Source: JAUWKC01 sp035527845 (GTDB taxonomy: Bacteria; Planctomycetota; Phycisphaerae; Sedimentisphaerales; Anaerobacaceae). From it: DNA of 64,000 nt. The DNA lies in contig DATKZT010000073.1 in the NCBI GenBank assembly GCA_035527845.1, forward strand, positions 1-64,000, written 5' to 3'. Shown piece after piece: positions 27,107 to 36,144 of this stretch. Numbering within the stretch: the first letter of the stretch is position 1; each line of letters starts with the position of its first letter. The position numbers were made by a program, and so were the translations under genes. A model generated the notes under the pieces. It worked only from the letters and a program-made list of their open reading frames with translations. It ran no database searches and had not been told where the DNA came from.

Positions 27107-28555
27107 CTATTGGTCGTTTTGCAGTTGCGAACACCAGTCTCCGCCCAGCGCCAGATGTAGGTTGACGCGGTTTGTCCACATGAGCTGTTTGAGGAGGATG
27201 AGCTCGTTTTCGGCAATTCTTCTTCTTCGTTCTGATTCGAGGACTGTGAGGACCTTTTCAACGCCTCGCAGGTAGCGCTCGCGCGAAAGCTGCTCGGCGG
27301 CGAGGGCTTCGCTCAGACGGATTTCAACGTAGCGAAGCTGCCTCTGAAAGAGGTCCTCTGCCACGAGTGCATCCTCGACCTCCTTCAGGGCGTTCAAGAC
27401 GGTAGCGGAATAGATTGCGGCGGCCTCGGAGTATCGAGCCTTTGCGGCTTTGTGCCTGGCGCGCAGTTGGCCGCCCTTGAAAATGGGCTGGCCGAGGCGC
27501 ATCAGCGCGGAATAGACTTCGGTCTCATCTATCCATAAATCCTCCCAGGTATCGGCGCTGCGTCCCCAACCTGCGGTGAGTGTGAGGTCGGGGAAGAACT
27601 GTGCGACGCTGACGCCGATTCTCTCATTGGCGGCCTTTAGCGCCATTTCGGCGGCACGGATATCAGGTCTTCGGTCGAGCAGAGAGACGGGAAGACCAAT
27701 GGTAATCGGTTTGAGGTTCGGCAAATCGGGCAGGGTCTGGGGTAAGTGGTCCGAGGAACCGGGCCTGCGGGCCAGAATCACATCGAGTGCGTGTCGGGCG
27801 GTCGCAAGAGACAGCTCAATGGTTGGTATAACGGACTGGGCGGCGGCGAGGTTTTCGCGTGCGAGGCGGACGTCGACAGGACCGACAAGGCCCTGAGCGT
27901 ATCTTCGCTCGACTATGTCGAGTGTCTTTCGGCGGCTCTCGGAATTTGCTCGCTCTATGTCGAGGCGTCGCTGCAGGGCAGCGATTTGGACTCTGGCAGT
28001 TATCACGGCTGCAATAATGGAGTTTGTGAGTGCGTCCTGATTTGCCTCGGCGGCGAGCATTTCGGCCCAGGCGGCGCGTTTGAGGCGTCGGAGGCGACCG
28101 AAGAAGTCGAGGACGTAGCTGACCGAGATCTGCTGGGCCCAAGTGGTAGTCATGACGCTGAATCTTCCGCCCCCGCCGAGTCCTCCGAAGTTGAAGGAGC
28201 GTTTGCTTCTGTCGCGATTCAATTCGTAGGAGATATCGGGCCAGAGTAAGCCGGCGGTTTCACTCAGAGCGGCATGAGCCTGGATGAGCCTTGCGGCGGC
28301 CGCCTGGAGGTCCAGGTTGTTTTCGAGGGCCTTTCGCACGAGCGCAGTGGTGGTTTCGTCGGCGAAGGTTTCCCACCAGTTGTCGATGGTTGGCAAGACA
28401 TTGGGGTCCTGGTTGTTCTTGCCGGCGTTGAAGTAGACGGAGTCGGCTTGGGCGGCGGTTTCAGGCCTAACATAGTCGGGTCCTACCATGCAGCCGGGGA
28501 GCAGCAGGCCGGCTGCCAGCAGACAACACCATGTTAGTGCGGTCGCTGCGTTCAT
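27107..28555 (-). CDS. TolC/NodT-type outer-membrane efflux lipoprotein
   Basis: A 482-aa protein with a lipoprotein leader (lipobox LLPGC, Cys22) and the NodT-family opening MVGPDYVRPE. Two outer-membrane-efflux repeats are visible. The first runs at about 60-250 (NNLDLQAAAARLIQAHAALS, YVLDFFGRLRRLKRAAWAEM). The second runs at about 265-465 (LLDRRPDIRAAEMALKAANE, VSVAQFFPDLTLTAGWG). It forms the outer-membrane duct of the pump. Its ATG overlaps the TetR stop by four bases (ATGA), so translation is coupled. Confidence 0.92.
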   Translation of the reverse strand: MNAATALTWCCLLAAGLLLPGCMVGPDYVRPETAAQADSVYFNAGKNNQDPNVLPTIDNWWETFADETTTALVRKALENNLDLQAAAARLIQAHAALSETAGLLWPDISYELNRDRSKRSFNFGGLGGGGRFSVMTTTWAQQISVSYVLDFFGRLRRLKRAAWAEMLAAEANQDALTNSIIAAVITARVQIAALQRRLDIERANSESRRKTLDIVERRYAQGLVGPVDVRLARENLAAAQSVIPTIELSLATARHALDVILARRPGSSDHLPQTLPDLPNLKPITIGLPVSLLDRRPDIRAAEMALKAANERIGVSVAQFFPDLTLTAGWGRSADTWEDLWIDETEVYSALMRLGQPIFKGGQLRARHKAAKARYSEAAAIYSATVLNALKEVEDALVAEDLFQRQLRYVEIRLSEALAAEQLSRERYLRGVEKVLTVLESERRRRIAENELILLKQLMWTNRVNLHLALGGDWCSQLQNDQ

Positions 28556-29253
28556 TCATTATCCCCCTTGGCATAATCACGAATGCCGGCGGCAGAGAAC
28601 CTGACTACGTGTTCGATGGCCTCAGTGAGGTCGAACTTTGGAAATTCCGGGCTATTGGTATGGTCAAACATCCCCTTCATGTGAGCAGCGTGCATCAGTT
28701 GCGCGACGATAGAATAGACTACGAGGCGAACTCTGGACGGGTGCAAGTCGGGGCAGATTCCGGCAAAGGCCTGGCGCATGGCATTCAGCGTCGGCACAAT
28801 TACCTCCGCAACAAACATGTCGGCAGGCAAGTGCTGGTCGAGCATCTCGCGAGCCATGAGCTTCATAAAGCGCTGCGCCCTGCTGTGGTCGATGAGGGGC
28901 TCAACAAAGGCGTTTGCAAAGGCTCGCAGCAGGTTTTCGAGGGCGCCTTCGGCTGGAGCACGTTCCATGGCCATTTGTATAGCCGCCAGGCGTGTTTCGC
29001 GCATACTGATCAGATACCGTCGCCACAACTCAAGGTAGAGGTTTTCCTTGCCGCCAAAGTGGTAGTTCACGGCGGCAATATTGCATCTGGCGGCTGCAGC
29101 AAGCTCGCGGATGCTCGTACCATCAAAGCCCCTCTCGGCGAAGATAGCTTCGGCAGCGTCGAGCAATCGTTCCTGAACGCCTTTGGCGGCATCCGCGTTT
29201 TCAGTGTTATTATCAGGGCAAACCATATTCAAACTCATAAACGACAGTTTCAT
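28552..29253 (-). CDS. TetR-family repressor of the RND operon (CecR-like)
   Basis: Up to 233 aa. The HTH lies at about 28-75: RLLDAAEAIFAERGFDGTSI, LAAAARCNIAAVNYHFGGKE, NLYLELWRRY. The C-terminal domain (RAQRFMKLMAREMLDQHLPA, VRLVVYSIVAQLMHAAHMKG) fits the DUF1956/CecR type. It is the first gene of the operon and probably represses it. The promoter -10 ends only five bases before ATG 29253, so either the mRNA is leaderless or translation starts at ATG 29238 (MSLNM) or 29226. Confidence 0.9.
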   Translation of the reverse strand: MKLSFMSLNMVCPDNNTENADAAKGVQERLLDAAEAIFAERGFDGTSIRELAAAARCNIAAVNYHFGGKENLYLELWRRYLISMRETRLAAIQMAMERAPAEGALENLLRAFANAFVEPLIDHSRAQRFMKLMAREMLDQHLPADMFVAEVIVPTLNAMRQAFAGICPDLHPSRVRLVVYSIVAQLMHAAHMKGMFDHTNSPEFPKFDLTEAIEHVVRFSAAGIRDYAKGDNE

Positions 29254-29258
29254 ACGTT

Positions 29259-29287
29259 AGTTTAAAACAAATGTTTCACACAGTCAA
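29259..29287 (-). promoter_or_regulatory. Promoter of the tetR-RND operon
   Basis: Read on the minus strand, TTGACT (29287-29282), a 17-base spacer and TAAACT (29264-29259). The spacer and -10 contain GAAACATTTGTTTTAAAC, an A/T-rich near-palindromic core that is a plausible operator for the TetR protein. The predicted transcript starts at or next to ATG 29253. Confidence 0.65.
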
Positions 29288-29664
29288 CCCATTTCGGCGA
29301 TTTTTCTGTGGAGCAGGGCATAACGCCTTTTAAGAAAAGGGCTTAGGTTTGTGAATACAAGTAAAAAAATCAGATAACGCCCTGGCTGACAAGCATGGGG
29401 TGCCCTCCTACCCGGTGAGAAGAGCGGAGGACGTGCTGGTTCAGTGTCAATCGGACAAACTCCCTTTGGGTTAGGAGAAACCTTGCCATGCGGAAGGATG
29501 TTCTTTTGAGGCATGGGAAAGCTCTAAATTGTCGTCCACGGGGTATGAAACAATGGATTCGGCGCTTTCCCGGGAATGACAAAGAGGCAGCAGAGACCGT
29601 TCGGCAAGGAATCCACCCACAAACGTGAATCGCACCGGTCACTGTCTGCACCAACCGTCCTATC
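29288..29664. repeat. Intergenic stretch with a diverged partial copy of the MITE-like repeat
   Basis: About 29551-29635 carries ATGGATTC, GCTTTCCCGGGAATGACAA and GAATCCACCCACAAACGTGAATCGCACC, matching the right half of the elements at 3328 and 61352. The left end is not recognisable. I see no gene here. Confidence 0.5.
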
Positions 29665-29693
29665 TTGACATATCTCCTGCTTTCAGGTAGAAT
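29665..29693 (+). promoter_or_regulatory. Promoter before the beta-helix protein
   Basis: TTGACA (29665-29670), a 17-base spacer and TAGAAT (29688-29693). It predicts a leader of about 100 bases before GTG 29799. It sits just outside the repeat remnant. Confidence 0.6.
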
Positions 29694-29798
29694 GATGTGA
29701 GTATTGCAAGGCGTAGATAGGGTATATTCCGTGTAAGGTCATCTGCGGACAGAAGGGTCATTCTTTGATGTCAACGGAGACTGGAAGAGGGTGAGCCA

Positions 29799-31583
29799 GT
29801 GGACTGGAAAGCCAAGTTGAGGTTCCACCTGGTAACGTCAATGTTGCTGCTGTGGGCGGCGGGCGCGGCGGGCGCGCGGAGCATCTATGTTGATGCGGAC
29901 GCCAACGGTGCGGGCACGGGGTGGAGCTGGGCGGATGCGTTCGTTCGACTGCAGGACGCGCTGGCGGTTGCATCGAAGGGAGATGAAGTCAGGGTGGCGG
30001 AGGGGATTTACAGGCCTGACGAGGATTCTGCCAATCCGGACGGCAGCGGGGAGTGCGAAGCTGCGTTCTGGTTGAAGAGCGGCGTTGCGGTCAGGGGCGG
30101 GTATGCGGGTTTGGGGCAAGAGGACCCGAACGGACGGGACATTGACGCGCACGAAACGGTTCTGAGTGGCGATCTGAACGAAGACGACGGTCCGGGCTTT
30201 TCCAATAACGGCGAGAACAGCTACCACGTTGTCGCCTACAGCAGCTTCACGGGCATGGCCGTGCTGGAGGGATTCACAATTACCGGCGGCAATGCAAGGG
30301 CGGATACTGACTGGGACGGGGGCGGGCTGATCAATATCGGGGGGCGCCTGCGGGTAAGCAGGTGCAAAATCACAGGCAACTCGGCCGACTCGAGGGGGGG
30401 CGGGGTGCTGAATTTTATGTTCGGTGATCTTGCGATGACGAACTGTTCAATCATCGGCAACCACGCAAGTTTCAGCGGTGGGATGGAAAACCGGTATTAT
30501 AGCGAGGCGACGTTAGTAAACTGTGCGTTTTTGGGTAATGAGGCCAGTTACGGCGGCGGGGGCTTTGGTAATTCAGGGGCGGAGGCGACGGTAATCAACT
30601 GCGTTATCAGCGGGAATTGGGCCGAGTGGAGAGGCGGCGGGATGTATAATCGGTTTGACACGGATGTTACGGTGACCAACAGCATAGTGTGGGGCAATAC
30701 GGCGGGGGAAGGGCCGCAGATCACATTGTGGTACAACAGCGTTTTATCGATAAGCTACAGCGACGTGCAGGGTGGTCAGCAGGATGTGAATGTCGTGGAG
30801 AGCATAATGGATTGGGGCGACGGGAACATAGACGAGGACCCGTGTTTTGCCGGGCCCGGATACTGGGACATTAGCGGGCTATGGGTCGGCGGCGACTATC
30901 GTTTGCAGTCGGGTTCTGGGTGCATTGACAGGGCCGAGAACGCAGGTATTCCCCTGGACGCCGATGACCTCGATGGCGACGGGAACACCGTCGAGCTGAT
31001 ACCGGTGGACCTTGGCGGCCATGCTCGGATAGTGGACGGCGACAAGGACGGCAACTCGGTGGTTGATATGGGCGCTTATGAGTTTTTCGTGCCGCCGGTG
31101 GAGGTGTGGATGATATTCACACCACGGGTATTGAATCCCGAAAGTCAAGGCAGGCGGGTGAAGGCACACTTCGTGTTTCCGGAAGGTTATGCAGTTGAGG
31201 ACATCGACGCGAACAGTCCGGCGAAGATAACCGGACCAGTGGAGGTCGAGTCGGATTACATTAACGTCTTCATCAATGATGAGGGGTTTGTCGCGGTTGA
31301 AGCAGGTTTCGACCACAGCGCTTTGTGCATGGGCGAACCTTTTGCGGGAACGGTAACGGTTATGGGGCTGTTCAGCAGCGGCGACCGCTTTTACGGGGTG
31401 AGCGTCATCAGGTTGAGCAACAACGTTCTGCGTTATGTCGCGGGCCTGTCGCTTCACTGGCTCGAGACTGGGTGCGGGCCGCCTGACTGGTGCGAGGGCT
31501 CAGACGTTGACCGTGACTCGACGGTCAATTTTGCGGATTTCGCTCTTCTGGACGGGTGCAGCATTGAGACGGGCGTGGAATGA
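29799..31583 (+). CDS. Secreted right-handed beta-helix protein with dockerin-like tail
   Basis: A 594-aa protein starting at GTG with AGAGGGTG just upstream. The signal peptide ends near AGA (MLLLWAAGAAGA). The opening SIYVDADANGAGTGWSWADA and LQDALAVASKGDEVRVAEG is typical of large secreted beta-helix proteins of Planctomycetota. The helix runs at about 100-330, with turns such as GGGLINIGGRLRVSRCKITG, NCSIIGNHASFSGG and GGGFGNSGAEATVINCVISG. A beta-rich domain follows at about 430-560, and the tail DVDRDSTVNFADFALL is dockerin-like. It may bind or cleave polysaccharide, but no catalytic residues are evident. Its remnant cousin lies at 20812. Confidence 0.78.
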   Translation: MDWKAKLRFHLVTSMLLLWAAGAAGARSIYVDADANGAGTGWSWADAFVRLQDALAVASKGDEVRVAEGIYRPDEDSANPDGSGECEAAFWLKSGVAVRGGYAGLGQEDPNGRDIDAHETVLSGDLNEDDGPGFSNNGENSYHVVAYSSFTGMAVLEGFTITGGNARADTDWDGGGLINIGGRLRVSRCKITGNSADSRGGGVLNFMFGDLAMTNCSIIGNHASFSGGMENRYYSEATLVNCAFLGNEASYGGGGFGNSGAEATVINCVISGNWAEWRGGGMYNRFDTDVTVTNSIVWGNTAGEGPQITLWYNSVLSISYSDVQGGQQDVNVVESIMDWGDGNIDEDPCFAGPGYWDISGLWVGGDYRLQSGSGCIDRAENAGIPLDADDLDGDGNTVELIPVDLGGHARIVDGDKDGNSVVDMGAYEFFVPPVEVWMIFTPRVLNPESQGRRVKAHFVFPEGYAVEDIDANSPAKITGPVEVESDYINVFINDEGFVAVEAGFDHSALCMGEPFAGTVTVMGLFSSGDRFYGVSVIRLSNNVLRYVAGLSLHWLETGCGPPDWCEGSDVDRDSTVNFADFALLDGCSIETGVE

Positions 31584-31664
31584 GCAGACGCACTTTGACG
31601 GAGACGGTGTAAAGCATCCAGCCAAGGCCAGAGTCAAGAACAAAAAAAAACGAAAAGATTCCTC
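31584..31664. other. Short spacer before conserved leader A
   Basis: No terminator is obvious after the beta-helix gene. The A-rich stretch CAAAAAAAAACGAAAAG at 31641-31657 precedes the -35 box of leader A. Confidence 0.3.
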
Positions 31665-31694
31665 TTGACGAAGGGGAACGTGCTTTGGTAAACT
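31665..31694 (+). promoter_or_regulatory. Promoter of leader A
   Basis: TTGACG (31665-31670), an 18-base spacer and TAAACT (31689-31694). The same hexamers and spacing recur at 36115-36144, and 13 of the 18 spacer bases are also the same. Confidence 0.62.
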
Positions 31695-31997
31695 TAAATG
31701 GCAGTATGCGTTGTGCGCCGAACACGATTCGGGCAGAGAGTGTACCATTTTCGGGGAGAAGTGTGATGAGTTGGGCAGAGGCTTGTAAAGAGCACGTTTG
31801 CATCCCGCGTAGCGTCACTTCTAATATTTGCCATACCCCCCCCAATTTTCTGCCAGCGGCGTTGAAATCCTGATGTATTTTGTACGGCCAAGGGTATTGG
31901 CAAAGGCTCAGGCGCCTGTTAAGTCCAATATAAGAATATGTTTCGGTATTGGGCCCTGATAAGGGCCGTGTAGATTTGGTTCGAAAGGAGAAATGTC
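31695..31997 (+). promoter_or_regulatory. Conserved 5' leader A of the first giant paralogue
   Basis: About 300 bases between promoter and ATG, conserved with leader B at 36145-36468. Shared blocks are GTGTACCATTTTCGGGGAGAA, TGATGAG with TGGGCAGAG, TTTGCATCC, GGCCAAGGGTATTGGCAAAG, AGGCGCCTG and TATGTTTCGGT. A GCCAA/TTGGC hairpin and a GGCCC-TGATAA-GGGCC hairpin lie just before the ribosome binding site (GAAAGGAG). A small ORF starts at 31766 (ATG preceded by GGGGAG at seven bases) and encodes 35 residues beginning MSWAEACKEH. It could be a regulatory RNA, a leader peptide, or both. Confidence 0.55.
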
Positions 31998-34900
31998 ATG
32001 TGGAGAAAAATGTTATGTTTGGGTGTGGCGGCTGTTGTATTCGGTCTGGCCGGCGGCGCTTCAGGGGACGAGTACCGTTGGACCAATGAGGGCGACGGCA
32101 ATTCGTGGTGCAACCAGTTCAACTGGGACCCCAATACGGCTGTGCCTGGTTCAAGCGACAATGTAGTAATAAGGCGGACATATATTACGCAGGGGCCTCA
32201 GAGTCGTGGGCCGATAGTGGACTGCGACGCAGATGCTGCTTCTATAGACGGGCCCTACAACGGTCAGGTCATGGATGTAATAAGCGGGACGTTCCACATC
32301 GTTGGGGCTTGGGATTGGCAGGAGGCCGGCGGAACATCCACGGTCAATATAACGGGCAACCCGGTGGTCAATATTGGGGGCGCCTTCCTTTCCCCGAAAG
32401 ACGCAACCGGCATACTTAATATAAGCGGCAACCCCACTATTACTGTCGCTTCAACCAAGTTTGCGAACGACGGCGGCTCATGGTTTGAAATGAATATGAG
32501 CGGCGGCTCCTTCACGGTTGGGGGAAGGCTGGGCTGGGAGGACGACGGCGGCGGCGTACTCAATATGAGCGGCGGTGCAACTATTCAGTGTGGCAATTTC
32601 AATTTCTCGGGTGGAGGCGGCGACCCGTGGACGTTGAATCTCAACGGCGGCACAATGACCGTGATCGGGCGATTCAGGGCGCCGGAGGCCTCTGCGGGTT
32701 CCGGCCAGGTGTTTATCAACCTCGATGTGGGTACGCTGGAGTGCGGCTCATTCGATCATGGCGGCGGTGCATATGCTATGGACATCAATGAGGGCATGTT
32801 CATAATAGACGGTGATGTAAAAGCAGATATGGACGCCGATGTTACGGCCGGCTACATTACCGCATTCGACGGGACCCGTGGTGTGATTGTCACATACGAT
32901 GGCGTTTCAGACAAGACGACAGTTAGAGCCGACTACGTTAAGGTAAAGGCCTCAGACCCGAGTCCGGAAGATTACGCCAGGGAGGTGTGTCCGGGGGTGG
33001 AGCTTAGCTGGGAGGCAGGGCAGTATGCAGTCGATCACAACGTGTACTTCGGTACGAGCCTGAGCGACGTGAACGAAAGCGCCGAGCCATATCTGGACCA
33101 CTACGGGAGCACGCAGTGGACCCCTTCCGGGCTTGCGCTGGGGACGAAATACTATTGGCGGGTCGATGAGGTCGATGATGCATGTGATGGCAGTCCCTGG
33201 GTGGGCGACATCTGGGAGTTCACGACAAACGACGGTAATGCTTCGGATCCTTACCCTGCGGACAAGAAGACGGCGGTACCCATAGATGCGGACCTCTACT
33301 GGACGGGCGGCTGCGGCGCAGATTCGCACGACGTGTATTTCGGAACCGATTACAATGATGTGCGGGACGCCACGAGCAGCAGCCATCCGAATGTCGTGTA
33401 CGAGAACCGCGGCGTCAACAACTTCGACCCCGGCGCTCTTGATTACTACACGTGGTACTACTGGCGGGTTGATGAGGTTGATGGCGGCACGAGATACAAA
33501 GGCAAGGTGTGGAGCTTCAGAAGCTTGAGTGAGATTGTCGATCCCAACCTTATTCTGTGGTACAAGCTCGATGAAAGTGAGGGCACTATCGTTTCTGACT
33601 CTTCAGGTTACGAGCATCATGGGAGCGGGTACGATATTGATGGGCAGTGGGAGCCAAATAACGGCCAAATCGACGGGTGTCTCGACTTCGATGCCCATCA
33701 GCACGTCCTGGTTCCGACCGACACGCTTGATTCGGTCAGCAATGAGATAACAGTTAGCGTGTGGGTAAACGGCTATACCGGACAGGACGAAGACGATGAT
33801 ATGATAATCTTTGATACCGGCGACGGCGATTATAAGTTGACGGGGATCGTTCCGACGGATCGGCCGGATCTGGATGTGTATTGGCAGGCAGGCAACGACA
33901 CCAACGATTTGCTGCTGTGGCCCGATGCCACACCTGAAGCCTGGAGAGGCGACTGGCATCACTTTGCTTTTGTCAAGAACGAGAATGAAGGCAAGATGTA
34001 TATTTATTTCGACGGTTTCCCGCGAAAATCAAAGGACTGTGAAACCGGCACGTTGGCCAATGTGAAGGATAAGATATTCAAGATCGGGGCGAAAAATAGC
34101 TCGACCTCTGACTATGACGGCAAGCTGGATGACTTTAGAGTCTATGACCGGGCCCTGTCTTCGGATGAGATTCTGGAGTTCATTCGCGGCGATCTTAGGC
34201 TGGCGTGGGCTCCTCGGCCGTACAACGGGAAGCCTGATGTTGCTCCGGATGCGAATCTGATATGGAATCCGGGCAATTATGCGATTTCTCACGATGTGTA
34301 CATAGGTACCTCGTGGGAGGATGTGAACGATGCGGTGACATTGGACGCGGAGTTCCAACAGAACCAGGAGCCGAACAGCTACGACCCGCCGGCGCCCTTC
34401 GAGATGGGCGAGGCTTACTACTGGCGTATCGACGAGGTGAACGGACCGAACACGTGGAAAGGTCCTGTGTGGCGGTTCAAGGTCGCGGAGTTCATAGCCC
34501 TTGACGATTTCGAGCAGTATGACCTCGACCAGAAGCAAATCCAGTACACGTGGTACGACCAGTATTCTCAGGAGTGGGGGGAGACCACCGGCGCCTGGCT
34601 GGAGCTGGCCAGGGCTCCGAAACCGGTGTATCGCGGCGATCAGGCGATGTCGTACACCTACGACACAGATGATCCGTGGGCTGATTTGTGCTATGCGGAG
34701 GCATGGCTGCCTCTGGAAGAGATCGGCGGTTTTCAGGACTGGACGTCGGTTGATGTTCGGCTGCTGACTTTGTTCTTCTATGGGCAGGCCGGCAACGACG
34801 CCAACCAGACCGAGCAGATGTACGTAGGTATCGATGATACCTTGGGCACATACGCTGAGATGCGCTACGGGGACAACGAAGGCGAATCGCTGGGCGATAT

Positions 34901-35981
34901 TCAGGTCGAAGAGTGGCAGAGCTGGGACATTCCATTCGTGTATTTTGGCGACAGCAGCTTTGCTGCGGTTGCGGATGATGTGAACTTCTCGAGCATTGCA
35001 AACGTGTACATCGGGTTCGGTAACAAGCGCAGCCCCGTATGTGCGGGCAAAGGCTTGGTTTACTTCGATGACCTTCGTTTGAGCATGCCGATCTGCAGGC
35101 CCGAGTACGGGCCCATCGGTGATTTGAGCGGCGACTGCTTCGTCGGCGTCGCCGACATCGGCGCAATGGGTGACCAGTGGCTCCGCGGCGACGTCAATGC
35201 GAATCCGGTCGAGGAGGCCTCTGATGCGAATCTTGTGGCGCACTGGGAGCTTGACGGTGATGCCACTGATTCCTCGGCCAGCGCCTATCACGGCACCGCC
35301 AAGGGCGGCTATGGGTGGACGACCGGAAAAGTCGGCCAAGCTATTGACCTCTCCGGCGGCTGGGTGGTTGTCGAGGACGAGGGCAACACGCCAAAGCTGC
35401 GACCGAAGCATTACGTCAGCGTAATGGCCTGGGTCTACCTTAACGGTCAGATCGGCGGGGACGAGCGCATCGTAATTAAAGGTCGGAACGACAATGAGAC
35501 CTTCGGCCTCGAAGCCGACGACGACGATGGTGCGGTCTTCATCATGCGTGACGCCAATAATCCCGGCGACGTGTTGTCCGTTAGCAGCGGCAGTAATGTG
35601 GTTGCGGGTAACGAGTGGATTCATATCGCCGGCACCTATGACAACCACGACCAGCTCGTCTATGTCAACGGCGCGGTTGAGGACTCCAACGCCCGCGGCG
35701 CCATCGAGCTTATTGCCGATGTCAACGACGGGCTCGGTATCGGCGGCCGATATGGCGACGGCGGCGATTTTGACGGCAAGATTGACGACGTCCGCGTCTA
35801 TGACCGGGCCGTCACCCGCGCCGAGATAGCGTGGCTGGCATGTGGCAGCGACGGAATGTGTCTGCTCGAGTCTGAAGCCAATCTCTACAGCGGCGAGGAC
35901 GATGAGGTAATCAACTTCAAGGACTTTGCGAAGCTTCTCGAGTCCTGGGGCGTTGAGCAGCTTTGGCCGCCCGAGCCGTAA
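31998..35981 (+). CDS. Giant secreted LamG/FnIII-like protein 1 with dockerin-like tail
   Basis: 1327 aa. The signal peptide runs to about residue 23 (GGASG). Residues 25-310 form a unique, Gly/Asn/Thr-rich repetitive head (STVNITGNPVVNIGGAFLSP, MNMSGGSFTVGGRL), probably a beta-solenoid. FnIII-like modules with the phrase YYWRVDEV lie at about 318-410, 411-508 and 731-830. LamG domain 1 is at 513-729 (LDDFRVYDRALSSDE). A DDFEQYD domain is at 834-1031, a dockerin-like loop GDLSGDCFVGVADIG near 1040, and LamG domain 2 at 1074-1285. The tail VINFKDFAKLLESWG is at the C-terminus. Carbohydrate or matrix binding at the cell surface is likely; no enzyme motif is seen. It is the first of three tandem paralogues. 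Confidence 0.8.
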   Translation: MWRKMLCLGVAAVVFGLAGGASGDEYRWTNEGDGNSWCNQFNWDPNTAVPGSSDNVVIRRTYITQGPQSRGPIVDCDADAASIDGPYNGQVMDVISGTFHIVGAWDWQEAGGTSTVNITGNPVVNIGGAFLSPKDATGILNISGNPTITVASTKFANDGGSWFEMNMSGGSFTVGGRLGWEDDGGGVLNMSGGATIQCGNFNFSGGGGDPWTLNLNGGTMTVIGRFRAPEASAGSGQVFINLDVGTLECGSFDHGGGAYAMDINEGMFIIDGDVKADMDADVTAGYITAFDGTRGVIVTYDGVSDKTTVRADYVKVKASDPSPEDYAREVCPGVELSWEAGQYAVDHNVYFGTSLSDVNESAEPYLDHYGSTQWTPSGLALGTKYYWRVDEVDDACDGSPWVGDIWEFTTNDGNASDPYPADKKTAVPIDADLYWTGGCGADSHDVYFGTDYNDVRDATSSSHPNVVYENRGVNNFDPGALDYYTWYYWRVDEVDGGTRYKGKVWSFRSLSEIVDPNLILWYKLDESEGTIVSDSSGYEHHGSGYDIDGQWEPNNGQIDGCLDFDAHQHVLVPTDTLDSVSNEITVSVWVNGYTGQDEDDDMIIFDTGDGDYKLTGIVPTDRPDLDVYWQAGNDTNDLLLWPDATPEAWRGDWHHFAFVKNENEGKMYIYFDGFPRKSKDCETGTLANVKDKIFKIGAKNSSTSDYDGKLDDFRVYDRALSSDEILEFIRGDLRLAWAPRPYNGKPDVAPDANLIWNPGNYAISHDVYIGTSWEDVNDAVTLDAEFQQNQEPNSYDPPAPFEMGEAYYWRIDEVNGPNTWKGPVWRFKVAEFIALDDFEQYDLDQKQIQYTWYDQYSQEWGETTGAWLELARAPKPVYRGDQAMSYTYDTDDPWADLCYAEAWLPLEEIGGFQDWTSVDVRLLTLFFYGQAGNDANQTEQMYVGIDDTLGTYAEMRYGDNEGESLGDIQVEEWQSWDIPFVYFGDSSFAAVADDVNFSSIANVYIGFGNKRSPVCAGKGLVYFDDLRLSMPICRPEYGPIGDLSGDCFVGVADIGAMGDQWLRGDVNANPVEEASDANLVAHWELDGDATDSSASAYHGTAKGGYGWTTGKVGQAIDLSGGWVVVEDEGNTPKLRPKHYVSVMAWVYLNGQIGGDERIVIKGRNDNETFGLEADDDDGAVFIMRDANNPGDVLSVSSGSNVVAGNEWIHIAGTYDNHDQLVYVNGAVEDSNARGAIELIADVNDGLGIGGRYGDGGDFDGKIDDVRVYDRAVTRAEIAWLACGSDGMCLLESEANLYSGEDDEVINFKDFAKLLESWGVEQLWPPEP

Positions 35982-36021
35982 GCGGTTCATTGTGTCGGCT
36001 GTTGAATTTACTTGAAAATTC

Positions 36022-36053
36022 GGGGCCTGTATCGAAGAGTCGGTACAGGCCCC
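36022..36053 (+). terminator. Intrinsic terminator after giant protein 1
   Basis: A perfect 10-bp stem, GGGGCCTGTA/TACAGGCCCC, with a 12-base loop, followed by GTTCATTTT. It lies 40 bases past the stop. The GGGGCC stem base recurs after giant proteins 2 and 3. Confidence 0.75.
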
Positions 36054-36114
36054 GTTCATTTTGGAGCTTTCACGCCAAGGCGGAGTCAAGAACACAAAAA
36101 AGAAAAGATTATTC

Positions 36115-36144
36115 TTGACGGAGGGGAAAGTACTTTGGTAAACT
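36115..36144 (+). promoter_or_regulatory. Promoter of leader B
   Basis: TTGACG (36115-36120), 18 bases, then TAAACT (36139-36144), matching the promoter at 31665-31694. It is preceded by an A-rich tract. Confidence 0.62.

Noticed and set aside
31695..31997. Known riboswitch in leader A, such as cyclic-di-GMP-I
   Set aside because: GGCAAAGG and nearby hairpins recall parts of that class, but the required core order and the tetraloop/receptor pair are not seen.
34029..36095. 688-codon minus-strand ORF
   Set aside because: It is a shadow of giant protein 1 and crosses its terminator. The similar 650-codon ORF at 43919-45871 is the shadow of giant protein 3.
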